From Maratus speciosus (Eukaryota > Arthropoda > Arachnida > Araneae > Salticidae): a stretch of 64,000 nt of DNA. Where the stretch lies: contig OZ010792.1 in assembly GCA_963932465.1 (NCBI GenBank), forward strand, positions 283,323,836 through 283,387,835, given 5' to 3'. A program made the position numbers and the translations under genes. Below are positions 44,891 through 55,564 of the stretch, one piece after another (within the stretch, counting starts at the first letter, position 1; every line of letters begins with the position of its first letter). The notes below the pieces were generated by a model. The model was not told the origin of the DNA and searched no databases. It was given only the letters and a program-made list of their open reading frames with translations.

Positions 44891-45239
44891 TATATATTTT
44901 TGTTGCCATTTTCCCATAAAAACTGAAAAAAAAAATTTACTTAAAATACGTGCTATTTTGAAAAAATATAAATGAATGATTTCTGATAAAACATGGAGCT
45001 ATTATAAACTAAATTTAATTTTAAGTATCTATGTTAATGCTACAAATAAATGAAGGCATATGAATCATTAGATGGCCGATTTTATTTTTTTAACCATTTG
45101 GAAAAATGGTTATTGTCCTCTGTCAGGGTAGGAAATCAAAAACATATCTGAAGAGTTTTATTCATTGAATCCACATTTTATTCCTTTTCTGATTGTCTAT
45201 ACAGCAATCTGTATTTTCCCTTTACTTTCAACAGGGATG

Positions 45240-45375
45240 GGCACTTCTGTTGCCACTATGACAAAAAAAATAATAAAAACTACAAAAAAAAATAATAACT
45301 CAGAAACAAATTGAGATACAGCTTTCAAACAAATTGCATTTAAAAGTACATTTTTTTCTCTATACGACGGTGTAA
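45240..45375 (-). repeat. Inverted fragment of the duplicated segment
   Basis: Reads as the reverse complement of part of 46220-46320 (TTTCAAACAAATTGCATT, AAAAGTACATTTTT, ACGACGG). It lies between the two direct copies. Confidence 0.6.
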
Positions 45376-45451
45376 AAAGTAATATTGTGGGATGTTTAGA
45401 AGTTTAAGAATGAAATTTCATTTAAAATTGGTCCAGGAATATTAATGTTTA

Positions 45452-45549
45452 ATCCATGGCGTACGTAATGAATGACCAGCTCCGTAGAAGTTTAAAAATT
45501 TACAGTACCGAAAAATGTAATCCATGGCGTACGTAATGTATGATCAACG
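45452..45549 (+). repeat. 69-bp-spaced direct repeat
   Basis: AATCCATGGCGTACGTAATG occurs at 45452 and 45521, followed by ATGACCA or ATGATCA. No function seen. Confidence 0.6.
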
Positions 45550-46069
45550 CCGTGCGATTTTTTATGTCTTAATTTTTAGTCTTCGAAAAAATCATTTTCC
45601 AAATGGTCGTTGTAATTTGTTAAATTGCATTTTTTTTGTCGAGTTTCTTGAATGACGCTATCTCTTTTTTTTTAATTTGTGTATTATTCAGCGATAATGA
45701 CGTCATATGCTTAATTTACTATAGAAGTGTAGATGTTGTTTAATGCTGGATGACAAATGAAGAATTCTTCAACGGATGCGGATGACGTCATTTTATATAA
45801 AATAAAAGTGTGTGTTTTAAGCCTTAAAACTGAAATATGTTTTGTACTATCTATATATAATATACATATATATTTTTTTTCATCGGGGGTGACTCTAAAT
45901 TCTGAAAAACCAGAATTCCTGTTTTCTAGTTTTGATTTTTCTTTCTAAACATATAAAATTAAATAAATGCGTAGAAGCATCATTTTGCTACGTGCATATT
46001 TCTTGAAATCTCGTTTCATAATTACGATTTGGATTAAAATGTTTTGAAATTGAAATTATTAGCCCCCGG

Positions 46070-46600
46070 AATGCTATTTCTTTCTCCCAGCTTATTTTGT
46101 TTTCAATAAATAACGTTACCTTGTATATGCCAGCCGTAAAACAAAAGCCGATGTTTCATTGTGCGATTAAATACTCTACAGCATTTTTTAAAACTTCTAA
46201 GCATTGCACATTTTCAATGTTTATACCGTCGTATTGGGGAAAAAAGTACTTTTTAATACAATTTGTTTGAAAACTGCATCTCCATTTGTTTTTGTAATAT
46301 TAATTTTTTTGTAGTTTTTAACGACATTTGTTTCATTTTGGCAACTCAAGTACTTCATTTCTGTAGAAAATAAAGAAAAAAAATGTTGAAAAATAGCAAT
46401 TATATCTTTCTGTCGCCATTTTCTCATAAAAATTGAAAAAAAAAATTAAAATACGTGCTATTTTGAGAAAAATATAAATGAAGGATTTATGATAAAACAT
46501 GGAGCTATTATAAACTATATTTAATTTTAATAATCTATATTAATGCAAATGACGTCATTTTACATAAAATAAAAGCGTGTGCTTTAAGTCTTAAAATTGA
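46070..46600 (+). repeat. Duplicated segment, copy 2 (empty MITE site)
   Basis: Counterpart of 43895-45060. The junction AAATAGCAATTATATC near 46400 is the pre-insertion site of the MITE in copy 1. A further block with GACGTCATTTTA...AAATATGTTTT repeats 45785-45845 at 46552-46610, offset by 767 bp. Confidence 0.7.
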
Positions 46601-46611
46601 AATATGTTTTA

Positions 46612-46830
46612 CAGTAGAGTCCCGATTATCCGAGTCCCGCTTAACCGAATTATTTTCTTCTGGTGGACTGGTAAAAAAAATTATGGCCATTTTTTTTTTC
46701 CATTCTGACCAGAAAATCAGAGTTCTAACTTTTTACGGCTGCTCTTTCATCTTCACCTAACGCTTCATTTATAATGGCTGTTTCATAATAATAGAAGCCA
46801 CCAGTCCACCGAAGAAAATGAAGTAATGGA
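46612..46830. mobile_element. Tigger-like fragment
   Basis: Starts CAGTAGAGTCCCGATTATCC next to TA and contains CTTCTGGTGGACTGG mirrored by CCAGTCCACCGAAGA. The duplicate at about 45845-45890 lacks it. A clean right end was not found, so it is probably truncated or decayed. Confidence 0.6.
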
Positions 46831-46839
46831 AATGCCGGG

Positions 46840-47617
46840 GCGGCACTAAATTCTGAAAAAGCAGAATTCCTGTTCTCTAGTTTAATTTTTCTTTCTTTTC
46901 TAATGACGTTGCCTCCCACATATGCTGGATAAGAACAATACGTTTGCTTGGGCCAAAATTCCTGCCTTATAGATCCTCATCCTTTGTGTAAAACTAAGAA
47001 TTTTTAACATGAATAAATTTTCATTAAATAACTGAAACACCTCCATTATGAAACTCATTGCTATCAATTCTTATGCTTTATCGTGAAATGTGATTTATTT
47101 CTCTGAAGAAAATAACATCATATATTTTAAGATGCTCATTAATAGCTGAATAACACGCAGTTAATCATAAAATAAAAGTAAAAACTTATTTAAAATTCAG
47201 TACCTGAGGTATCCATAAGAAATTTATCTCGATAAGACAGTTTAATCAGGTGTAGATCCGAAAGTTAATAAAAAACAAACCGATATGGATAATTAACGAA
47301 TTTACTAGGAAAAAAATCCTCATATAAGAAAACTAGATTGATTATTTTATTGAAGCGACTTCAAAAGGTTGCAGTTAAAGAAGATTAAAATCAAGGAAAA
47401 TGCTATTATCATTAATTATAAATGAGTAATATTTCTTGTTTTGAAAGGAAAACCGCATCTTAGCTCTTTGTGGCTCAACAACTCCAATTGGGAAAATATT
47501 TGCTCAGATGTAAGAATACACCATTTTAAGCATGTAAAAAATAATTAAAATATTTTAGAACATAAAAATGAAAAATTATTGACTAAAAATTACGTTTTTC
47601 ATACCTACAATAAACAA
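46840..47617. other. AT-rich sequence; start shared with 45.9 kb
   Basis: The first 60 bases (CTAAATTCTGAAAAAGCAG, TTCCTGTTCTCTAGTTT) repeat 45894-45948. The remainder is unrecognised. Confidence 0.45.
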
Positions 47618-48370
47618 CTACTGTGTTGTGGCCATCACAAAACTTTCTTCTATATAAATCACACCAATTAAATCATTTAAATAGTACAAGAACTAACACC
47701 AATTTAGCGCCAATTGATATCAAAGTATATCTGAATCTGAAGTTTGGTGAAAATTCGTACATTAGTTCTTGAGATAGAGCTATTGTGAAATCGAGAATAA
47801 CGCTGCACAACAACGCCACCTATTGAGCGATTTACACCAAAAACTAAACAGCACTAATTCATATCCAGGTATACCTGAATCTGAAGTTTGTTGAAAATCC
47901 AAGCATTACTTCTTGAGACTGAGCATTTGCGGAAATCGCAAAAAATGCAGCATAGCAGTGCCACCTGTTGAGCTTTTTACACCAAATAGTATGAAACCTC
48001 AATTCATGTTAAGGACTAACTGAATCTGAAGTTTGATGAAAGTCCGTGAATTAGTTCTGGAGATTGAGCTATTGTGGAATTCGTGACGCCAGCTGTTGAG
48101 CGATTTACACTAAAAACTAATCAGCATCGATTTATATCAGGAACTAACTGAATATAAATTTTTATTAAATTCCGTGCATTAGTTCTTGAGATAGAGCGCC
48201 CCCAAAATTTGTGTCACATACATACAGATAGACGGACAGAGTCACAGACTCACAGACAGACATTTTGTAAAAACACGACCCCTAAAACGTGTAAATCCGC
48301 CGAAAACCAGAATTCGAAAATTTTCATAAATCCAATGCTTCCTTCTTGTAAAGATAGAAGAAAGTAAAAA
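47618..48370 (-). repeat. Reverse copy of the 145-bp module
   Basis: On the minus strand it starts with the hairpin end (CTTCTATCTTTACAAGAAGG region, near 48340-48370) and a TCTG-type tract, then array units. Landmarks GCCACC or GCCAGC lie at 47815, 47960 and 48088, spacings 145 and 128, so one unit carries a 17-bp deletion. It ends with TGTTGTGGCCATCAC at 47620-47640, the same right boundary as at 201 and 6337. It has about four units against seven in the 5 kb copy. Confidence 0.75.
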
Positions 48371-48385
48371 ATTATGTACTTCTCA

Positions 48386-49189
48386 TTAAGGATCGACCGA
48401 AATAGATTTTTAAGACCAAAACCAAAACCCAAACCAAGTTTCGGTAATCTTCCTCTTTTCGGCTGAAAACGAAAACGAAAACGAAAATGTCGAAACATTT
48501 TTCTAAGTAATTAGTACATACTTAAATATATAGAATTATTAATTAATTGTACGTGTAATTGCACATGTGGCCCAAGTTGGCTCTCTGTTCCTCTGGCCAA
48601 AACTTTTTACTTTCATATAAAATACAATGTAATTAATTTATCTGCGACACAGAATGATTTTCTAATTATACCAATTTCATCTAATTAAAAAATTTTAGGT
48701 ATACATACCTCGATTTATCTTTTATACTGATTTTTGTAAATGGTCGTCTGTTATACTAGAACTTTCTCAAAGAGTATCCGAAACACTTCCGCGATTTCAA
48801 ACTAAAAATTACCTGTGACTGTTAAGTCTGCAGCTTTTAACGAGCACGTGAAAAGTCATATATGTTTAGTCATATTAAAAGTCATATCAGAGTTTAGTCA
48901 TATATGCCTTGCATGCTGTGTAATTTGCACCCACGTCTTGAGTCAGTGATGACGGATAATTATAAACAGTGAAGTTCATAGCAATAAATAAAGAGTGTCT
49001 CATTGGAGCCGACACAGCTCAAATCAATGAGTAATGTTGCAAATTTCCGAAAGAAGAAAAGAAATTTTTGGAATACAGATAGTTTCGGTCGAGTTTCGAT
49101 AAGCATTTTCAACGAAAACGAATTTTCGGCTAAAATTCGGATTTGGGGGGCCGAAAACAAAAACAAAACAGAATTTTCGGTCGATCTGC
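48386..49189. mobile_element. hAT-like non-autonomous element, 0.8 kb
   Basis: Ends TTAAGGATCGACCGAAA and TTTTCGGTCGATCTGC are imperfect inverted repeats, each followed inward by CGAAAACGAAAAC / ACCAAAACC-type repeats. An exact 8-bp duplication ACTTCTCA flanks it (48378-48385 and 49190-49197). No transposase frame is present. Confidence 0.82.
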
Positions 49190-49341
49190 ACTTCTCACAA
49201 ATACGGTAAATTTCCGTCACTCACGGGACCGATGATGTGGAGGATAATCGAAACAGACGGATAGGCGAAATACAGTACAATACCATTAAAAAAAAGAAAA
49301 ATTCTATTTGTCAGTTTATAAAAAATAATATAACCCTTTTT

Positions 49342-51240
49342 TTCCCGGCTGCCAAGAAGGGTTATGTGTTTCACGCGTATCAGGGTATGTAGATTTCTTT
49401 ATACCCTCAAAACATCCCAACGGCTGGCTGGATTTTAATGAATGAGGTCGCTATTGATTTGTCTTTACCGCTCGATGGTTATAGGCTAGGTTTTGTTTTT
49501 ATAAATTCAAAATGGCGGCCGTAAAATACAAAAGTCCTTCCGGCCAGTGCCGGGAGGAAGAGGTAGCTTTCATATTCCTTATTTTTAAAAAGCTAGCTTA
49601 TATTATTCAAACACACGAAGCTCAATTTAGTGGAAACCGATTATAGAAGATTCAATACTAATTTTTATCAAGACTAAATCATTATGAATGAGAATTTCGC
49701 GAAATTAGTCTGCTTTATCCAAGCTGATTTTATTTAAAGTAACTTATATTTGGTTTCCTAATTCGGCGATATCTTGAAGTGCCTGCCCTTTTAAGACAAC
49801 GTGGTGGATGAGGTTAACCAGTGAACTTGGTCGAGACCTTAGTAATTCCTGTGCACATGCTCACTCACATACGAATCGTTGATATATACGAGTGCTGTCG
49901 CAGGCAAAAAATCAGCTTTTTCAAAATGTCACCCACATAAAGAAATTTAAACTGCTATATCTGAGTCATTTTTAAAGGTAAAGACAAAACAAAAAATGCT
50001 CCGGAATCCTTATATTAAGGTTAAATACTTAAGAAAGGAACCCTTTTCAATTCCTAATTTTTTTGCACCTCACTTTAAATATAATATTTTTTAAATTTAA
50101 TAGCCGCCATTTTGAAAGAAGAGGGCGTATGAAGCTGGCCAGTGAACTTGGTCGAGACATTGCTATATATTATCCACAAGCCTTCTTACAACTAAATAGG
50201 TCAATAAATACGTGTGTTATCGCGTGACAAATATCAGATCGTTTCAAAATGTCAGCCATGCTAGAAATTCAAAGTGCTATAGCTCAACCATTTTTTAATA
50301 TATAGACGAAACAAAAACTGCCCCGGAATCTTTGTATCAAGTTCAAACACATACAAAAAATATTTTTCATTTTCCAATTGTTTGATACCTCACTTTAAAT
50401 TTTAAATTAAAAATGTTTTTTAAATGTTCCCTTTTTAAACAAGATGGCGAATGAAGCTTGCCTACGAACTCGGTCGAAACATTGGTATGTACTATGTACA
50501 CACCAAATTACATCCAAATCGGTTCATAAATACCCCTGTTATCGCGTGACAAAAATCAGGTCGTTTCAAAATGTCAGCCACAAAGAAATTCAAAATAATA
50601 TAACTCAACCATTTTTTTAGATATAGACGAAAGAAAAACTGTTCCGGAATCTTTGTATCAAGGTCAAACACATAAGAAAAAAAATCTTTTCACTTTCCAA
50701 TTTTTTGATACCTCATTTTAAATTTAAAATTTTTGAATTTTTTGTAGATGGCCGCCATTTTGAAACAAGATGGCGAATGAAGTTGGCCAACGAACTCGGT
50801 CGAGACATTGGTATGTACTTTGTACACACCAGGGTACATCCATATCGGTTCATGAATACGCCAGTTATCGCGTGACAAAAATTAGGACGTTTCAAAATGT
50901 CAGCCACGCAAAAAATTCAATGTGCTATAACTCAGCCATTTTTAAAGATATAGACGAAACAAAAACTGCTCCGGAATCTTTGTATCAAGGTCAAACACAT
51001 AAGTAAAAAATATTTTTCAATTTTCAATTTTTTGGTACCAAATTTCAAATTTTAAATTTTTTAAAAATTTTTAAATGGCCGCCATTCTGAAACAAGATGG
51101 CGGATGAAGCTGGTCAAGAACTCGGTCGAGGCATTGCTATGTACTATTAACACATCGAGTTTCATCCAAATCGGTTCATAAATACGAGAGTTACAGTGTG
51201 ACAAAGATCAGATATATATATATATTGTATATATATATGG
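49342..51240 (+). repeat. Five-unit tandem array with about 322-bp period, plus head
   Basis: A head (CCCGGCTGCCAAGAAGGG, GGTTATAGGCTAGG) leads into units with ATGGCCGCCATTTTGAAAC, AAGATGGCG, CTCGGTCGAGACATTG and TCGCGTGACAAAAAT. The CT(C/T)GGTCGA landmark lies at 49826, 50147, 50469, 50795 and 51121: spacings 321, 322, 326 and 326. A TA microsatellite ends the last unit (about 51211-51250). Short frames across units are not conserved as proteins. Confidence 0.82.
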
Positions 51241-51250
51241 ATATATATAT

Positions 51251-51572
51251 CAACTTTTGAACGGAGGGTGGTTTCGGGGTCTAGGGGTCATGATCGATGA
51301 AAATATACCAAAATTTTTTTTAATCGCTTTCCTCCGAACGACTGCAATAGGTAGCTTTTTGTAATGAAAGCTACCTAAATGGCGGCAGAGACGAAAAAAA
51401 TTTTTACGCACCCTATTGAGTAGTATATCATTGGATAGGTCTTTCAAAATGAAGACGATGTTTCATTGACTATTTTAAAGTCAGAAGCTCAGTTTAAATA
51501 TTGCACAATTTGGAAGTTGTGCAGACAGGATCTTTAGCCTCACTGCAACTCTAACCTTCATAAACACCTATG
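51251..51572. other. Unrecognised sequence before the LTR element
   Basis: No gene or repeat boundary could be supported. It ends at the left target duplication of the LTR element. Confidence 0.4.
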
Positions 51573-52084
51573 GGCCTTATAACGGCTTTCCCGTTATATA
51601 TTCATTATTCCTCCTCTCCCCTCAAAAATCAACTTTTAACCTTACTGGTTCATTATAAATTGTCATTATTCTTCTCCCCCCCCCCTTCAAATAAAATATT
51701 TATTTTAAATTTGACATTTTATACTTAATTTCTTATGTCTTTATTCATTCTTTCCCCCCCCCCCCTCTCACTACTGTAAGTTTCACTTTTACTTTTTAAA
51801 GTTCTTTTTAAATGCAGACATCATTTATCTCGGTTCCTTTTTCTGTCTGTCAAGTTCACACGGATAGAAAAAGATCTTAACCGCAGCAATTTTCCGTTGA
51901 AATAAAATAAAAGAATAAAATACAAGTGAAGGTCTTTTTCGCTTCGCAGCCGACGATACGTAATGCATATTTTCTCAGCCTCTGGGCTTGCATTAGTATT
52001 GAATTCTCACCCTTGTACTTTGTCGAATACAAACCATATGCCCCTTGCTGACTAATTTTCAGCTGTCGTTATATCTGTAACGTG

Positions 52085-52094
52085 CATATAAAAT
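52085..52094 (+). promoter_or_regulatory. TATA-like box in 5' LTR
   Basis: CATATAAAAT, conserved at 62525-62534 in the 3' LTR. It lies about 340 bp upstream of the AATAAA signal, a plausible promoter position for an LTR. Function inferred. Confidence 0.5.
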
Positions 52095-52426
52095 CACGTG
52101 TTCCTATTTCTTTAAGTCTCCCTGCTTACCGCAAGAATGTTATTTATTGTAACCCTAAAGAGCCCGCCATGGTTTTAACTCAATGTAAAACTTCTTGATT
52201 GTTTTGTCTACCCAATTTGTTTTTCGCCAAACATCTTACATATGGTTATCTAGTGTTCGTCAATCTGTATGTAATAGTAACAAAATCTATCTCACTTTTG
52301 CTCCTGACTTCGAGCCATGTAAACCGTAATTTAAGCCCCGCTGTGGGCGTTTGCCAATTCGGCAGCTATTGAAACTCTACCCGCTCCTCTATACTGTTCA
52401 CGGTTCTCCATTAAAAGGTGTTTCAT

Positions 52427-52432
52427 AATAAA
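52427..52432 (+). promoter_or_regulatory. Polyadenylation signal AATAAA in 5' LTR
   Basis: AATAAA, conserved at 62872-62877 in the 3' LTR, where it would act on the element transcript. Confidence 0.5.
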
Positions 52433-52522
52433 GATGTAAGTCCTCTAAACTTTCGTGTTGGAGCTTTTTTTTTCTTACTCATATTGTAAACCTGGGCATA
52501 CGAATTCACCGTCACATAAATT

Positions 52523-52540
52523 TGGCGCCGTTGCCCAGTT
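52523..52540 (+). other. Primer-binding-like site
   Basis: TGGCGCCGTTGCCCAG begins 6 nt after the 5' LTR. TGG at the start matches the complement of a tRNA CCA end, as in primer-binding sites. I could not assign the priming tRNA with confidence. Confidence 0.6.
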
Positions 52541-53096
52541 TTTCTCCAACAATAATAATAAAAAAAAATTAACGGGAGAAGTTTCATTCCGTTTCAGCCT
52601 TATATCAGCGACGCGAAGGACCTACGACAGACTTTTTTTTCCCCACTGGACTTGAGGTTCCTGCTCCGACTCGGTGCTCATGCTCCGGCGTCAAACTTCA
52701 TGGGACTTTCACTTTTCGTTCCCGGATCTCGATGCCTTGATGGACTATTGTACCTGCGTTGTCGGCGATCCCTCATCTCATTGTGATTCTACTTTCGCAG
52801 ATGCGATCTCCTTCGATGATGACTGCCCCTATATTTGCTGATTTTCTCTGACTCAAAATTCTGCTGTTTTCTCCAAAGACTCACCCAAGAAGTTTTATTC
52901 GCTCAAAAAAGTGACAGCTGAACTATCCGCTTCTCCGTCTGTTCTGTGAGGTGTGTGTTCATATGAAAATTACCACCCCGTGTGCTCTTCCATGCCCTGT
53001 GACCCCTTGTGAAAAATAAAATTAGTGCAACAAGTCCAAGAAATGTGCGCCGTCTCGCTTTGTTTGTGATCTTGTGATGAATATGCGCAGTGCAAA
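52541..53096. other. Leader sequence before the LINE RT gene
   Basis: Less AT-rich than most of the window and without a continuous open frame. It may hold the LTR element leader followed by a decayed stretch of the LINE upstream of its RT domain. The LINE 5' boundary was not located; CGGGAG occurs both here (52573) and after the LINE 3' region (55808), a possible but weak target duplication. Confidence 0.4.
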
Positions 53097-55564
53097 GTGT
53101 CAGCAATCGCACATTCCTTTGGTGTTGCACAAAAATTCTTTTCTGGGAAGTTCTTCACTCCGGATGAAATCCTCCTAGAGCGGCCTTCGGGCTCCTCGTT
53201 GAAACGTAATAATCTCGAATTCCTTACCAAACATCTTTTTGGTGAAACAGTCTATCCTAACCATAATAATCTTGACATTAAATTTTCGAATTACTCTGAT
53301 AAACCTTTTTCTAATGCGGAACTTCGCGCCACACTTGGCAAATTCAAGAATAACAAAGCTCCTGGTGCTGACTCTATTGATTTCCGAATTCTCAAACGTT
53401 CCTTTAATATATTACCAGAGATTTTTACCCAATGGGCCAAACTCTGTCTTTCTTTCCATTATTTTCTTCTAACTTTGAGACAAGGGGAAGTAGTATATTT
53501 CCTTAAGCAAGGGAAGACTCCCTCTGAACCCAGCTCTTATCGCCCGATCTGCCTGCTTCCGGTGTTAGGCAAATTACTAGAAAAATTAATAGCTAAACGT
53601 CTTATTATTTTCCTCGAATCAAACAAGTTATTAAGTAATAGGCAATTTGGATTCAGAGAGGGCAGATCATGCGAAAAAGCTCTTTCCGAAATCTTGACTT
53701 CCTGTGCTTTTAAAATTAGTGAAGGCAAATACACTTCCCTGGTCTCTCTTGATATTCAAGGCGCTTTCGACAATGTTGAGTGGAGAGACATTCTCCTCCA
53801 ACTTAGCATTCTAAATTGTCCGGGTAATATTGCTGGAGTCATTCGTTCTTATCTTTCTGAGAGAAGCATTCTTGTTAACTGGGGAGCAGGAATCTCTATC
53901 CACCCACAGAAAAAGGGTTGTCCTCAAGGTTCCTGCCTGGGGCCAATTCTTTGGCTCCTCATAGCTAATATTATTCTCTCAGAATTCGAAAAACTTGGTT
54001 AGTTGCTTTTTGCGTTCGCGGATGACTTCAGCTTTATTTTCTCTGGTTTTCGGCGTCTGGACTTGGAATTGGAGGCTGCTTTTGCTCTCCCAATTTTCTG
54101 TCAGCTGCTGGAATCACTGCACCTGCAACTTTCCACTAATAAATCCCAAGCCCTAACATTTGCAAACTTAAAAGGAAACCCACCATCAGAATAAATGGCA
54201 CTAGCGTCCATCATGTCTCTAATCTTAAATTGTTAGGATTGTCAATAGATGAGCACTTGAACTGGTTCTCTCATATTAATTACCTTAAAATCAAACTAGT
54301 AAAATTTTATCATAACTCAAAAAGATTAACCACTAAATCTTGGGGTATTAAAAGCCATATGCTAAAAATTTGGTACTCTACTATTGGTGAAAAAATTATC
54401 ACCTATGGAGCATCTATTTGGGGGGGAAATCTTACGAAAGCAGCACTTAATAAATTAGTTTCTATATAAAGGATGTTTCTCTTGCAAATTTCTAGGGGAT
54501 ATAGAACCATTTCCAGTGATGCTCTCAATATCTTGACAGGTATTCCTCCCATTTCCATTACCATTAAATATGAGTTCACTAAAAGCAACATCATCCATTT
54601 GGAGAATGAAGCTATCTCACAGCAATTTTTTCCACAAATGATGATTCAGCGTAAGACTCTTGGCTGGCAGTTTCATCCGGCAGATGAGACTTCCCACCTA
54701 CAAGTAAACCCGACTATAAATTCTTACTCTCCCACTCAAAATGTTATGGTCTTCACCGATGGCTCACGCACTGTTACCGGAGTAGGTGCAGCTTTCTGCG
54801 CTACGAAAGGGAGTGAAGTGACTCATCGTTGGTCTTGCAGGCTGGATAACAATAATTCCATTTTCCAAGCCGAACTCTTTGCCATCTTTAAAGCTTTAGA
54901 GTGGATTTCTCAACAAAACCAAAATTTTTTAATTCCAGTTTTTAGCGATAGTCTTTCAAGCCTGCAGGCTGTCTGTTCATTTGGCTCAACAAATCCCCAA
55001 GTTATTGAGATTAAATCACTTCTCAAAAATCTTCTATGGAAAACCTATTTCAGCCACGTTTCAGCCCATAAGGGTATCCTGGGAAATGAAACGGCAGATA
55101 TGTTGGCAAAGGAGGCAACTGCTAAATCATCAGTTGATTTTTCACTTCCAGTACCGCACTCACACATCAAAAGACATCTTCGCGCTCATTTTATGAAAAA
55201 ATGGCAGGATTACTGGGACTACTCAGATAAGGATAGATATACCTATGATCTTGTCCCAGTGGTATCTTTGGATCTTCTGCTGCTCACTCCATCCACTACA
55301 GCTTTCCTTACCGGTCATGGTCCTTTTGTAGCATACCTCTTCAAGTTCAAAAGAGCCCTTTCTCCTCTATGTGAGTGCGGTGATGATGCTGTTGCCTCTC
55401 ATTATTTCTATAATTGTCCTTTAACAGCTCGCTGGCATATCCGCCGTCCTCCTGTTCTTCCAGTTGGTTGGTTAGCAAATATTTTATCGCGCCCGATTTT
55501 GTTCTCAAAGCTTAAAAACATCTTCAACTTCTTATGTAACCTTTCAGTTTTACTCCATCACTGA
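53097..55564 (+). pseudogene. LINE (I/R1-type) reverse transcriptase with RNase H, broken
   Basis: The order is that of the second ORF of LINEs with RNase H. RT core: NKAPGADSIDF, SYRPICLLPVLGKLLEKL, RQFGFREGRSCEKAL, motif A DIQGAFDNVEW, motif B GCPQGSCLGPILW, motif C FADD. Then come the YGASIWGG thumb region and YRTISSDALNILTGIPP. RNase H follows with TDGS, QAELFAI, SDSLSSL and ETADMLAKEA, so its acidic residues are kept. A C-terminal zinc motif CECG-H-C (about 55365-55415) closes it. Lesions: an in-frame TAG at 54000-54002 between motifs B and C, a frame break near 54190, a stop near 54467 where relatives have Gln, and no endonuclease domain (5' truncated or decayed). AATAAA at 55796 marks the 3' region. 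The clade is I/R1-like by motif style; a phylogeny would settle it. Confidence 0.88.

Larger units (their letters stand above)
43895..45060 (+). repeat. Duplicated segment, copy 1 (contains nested MITEs)
   Basis: Shares GCTATTTCTTTCTCCCAGC, ATACCGTCGTATTGG, TTTGTTTGAAAACT and AAACATGGAGCTATTATAAA with 46070-46545. The copies differ by many small changes and by the MITE at 44256-44890, which is absent from the other copy. A T-run lies at 44131-44163. Confidence 0.75.
51578..52516 (+). repeat. 5' LTR
   Basis: Begins with a palindrome (arms TATAACGG and CCGTTATA, 5-nt centre) and ends CCGTCACA. The 5' dinucleotide is TA rather than the usual TG. It contains C-runs near 51678 and 51756, a TATA-like CATATAAAAT at 52085 and AATAAA at 52427. 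Confidence 0.88.

Noticed and set aside
50690..51006. Overlapping open frames on both strands in the 322-bp array
   Set aside because: They arise from the repeat unit and are not kept in the other four units.
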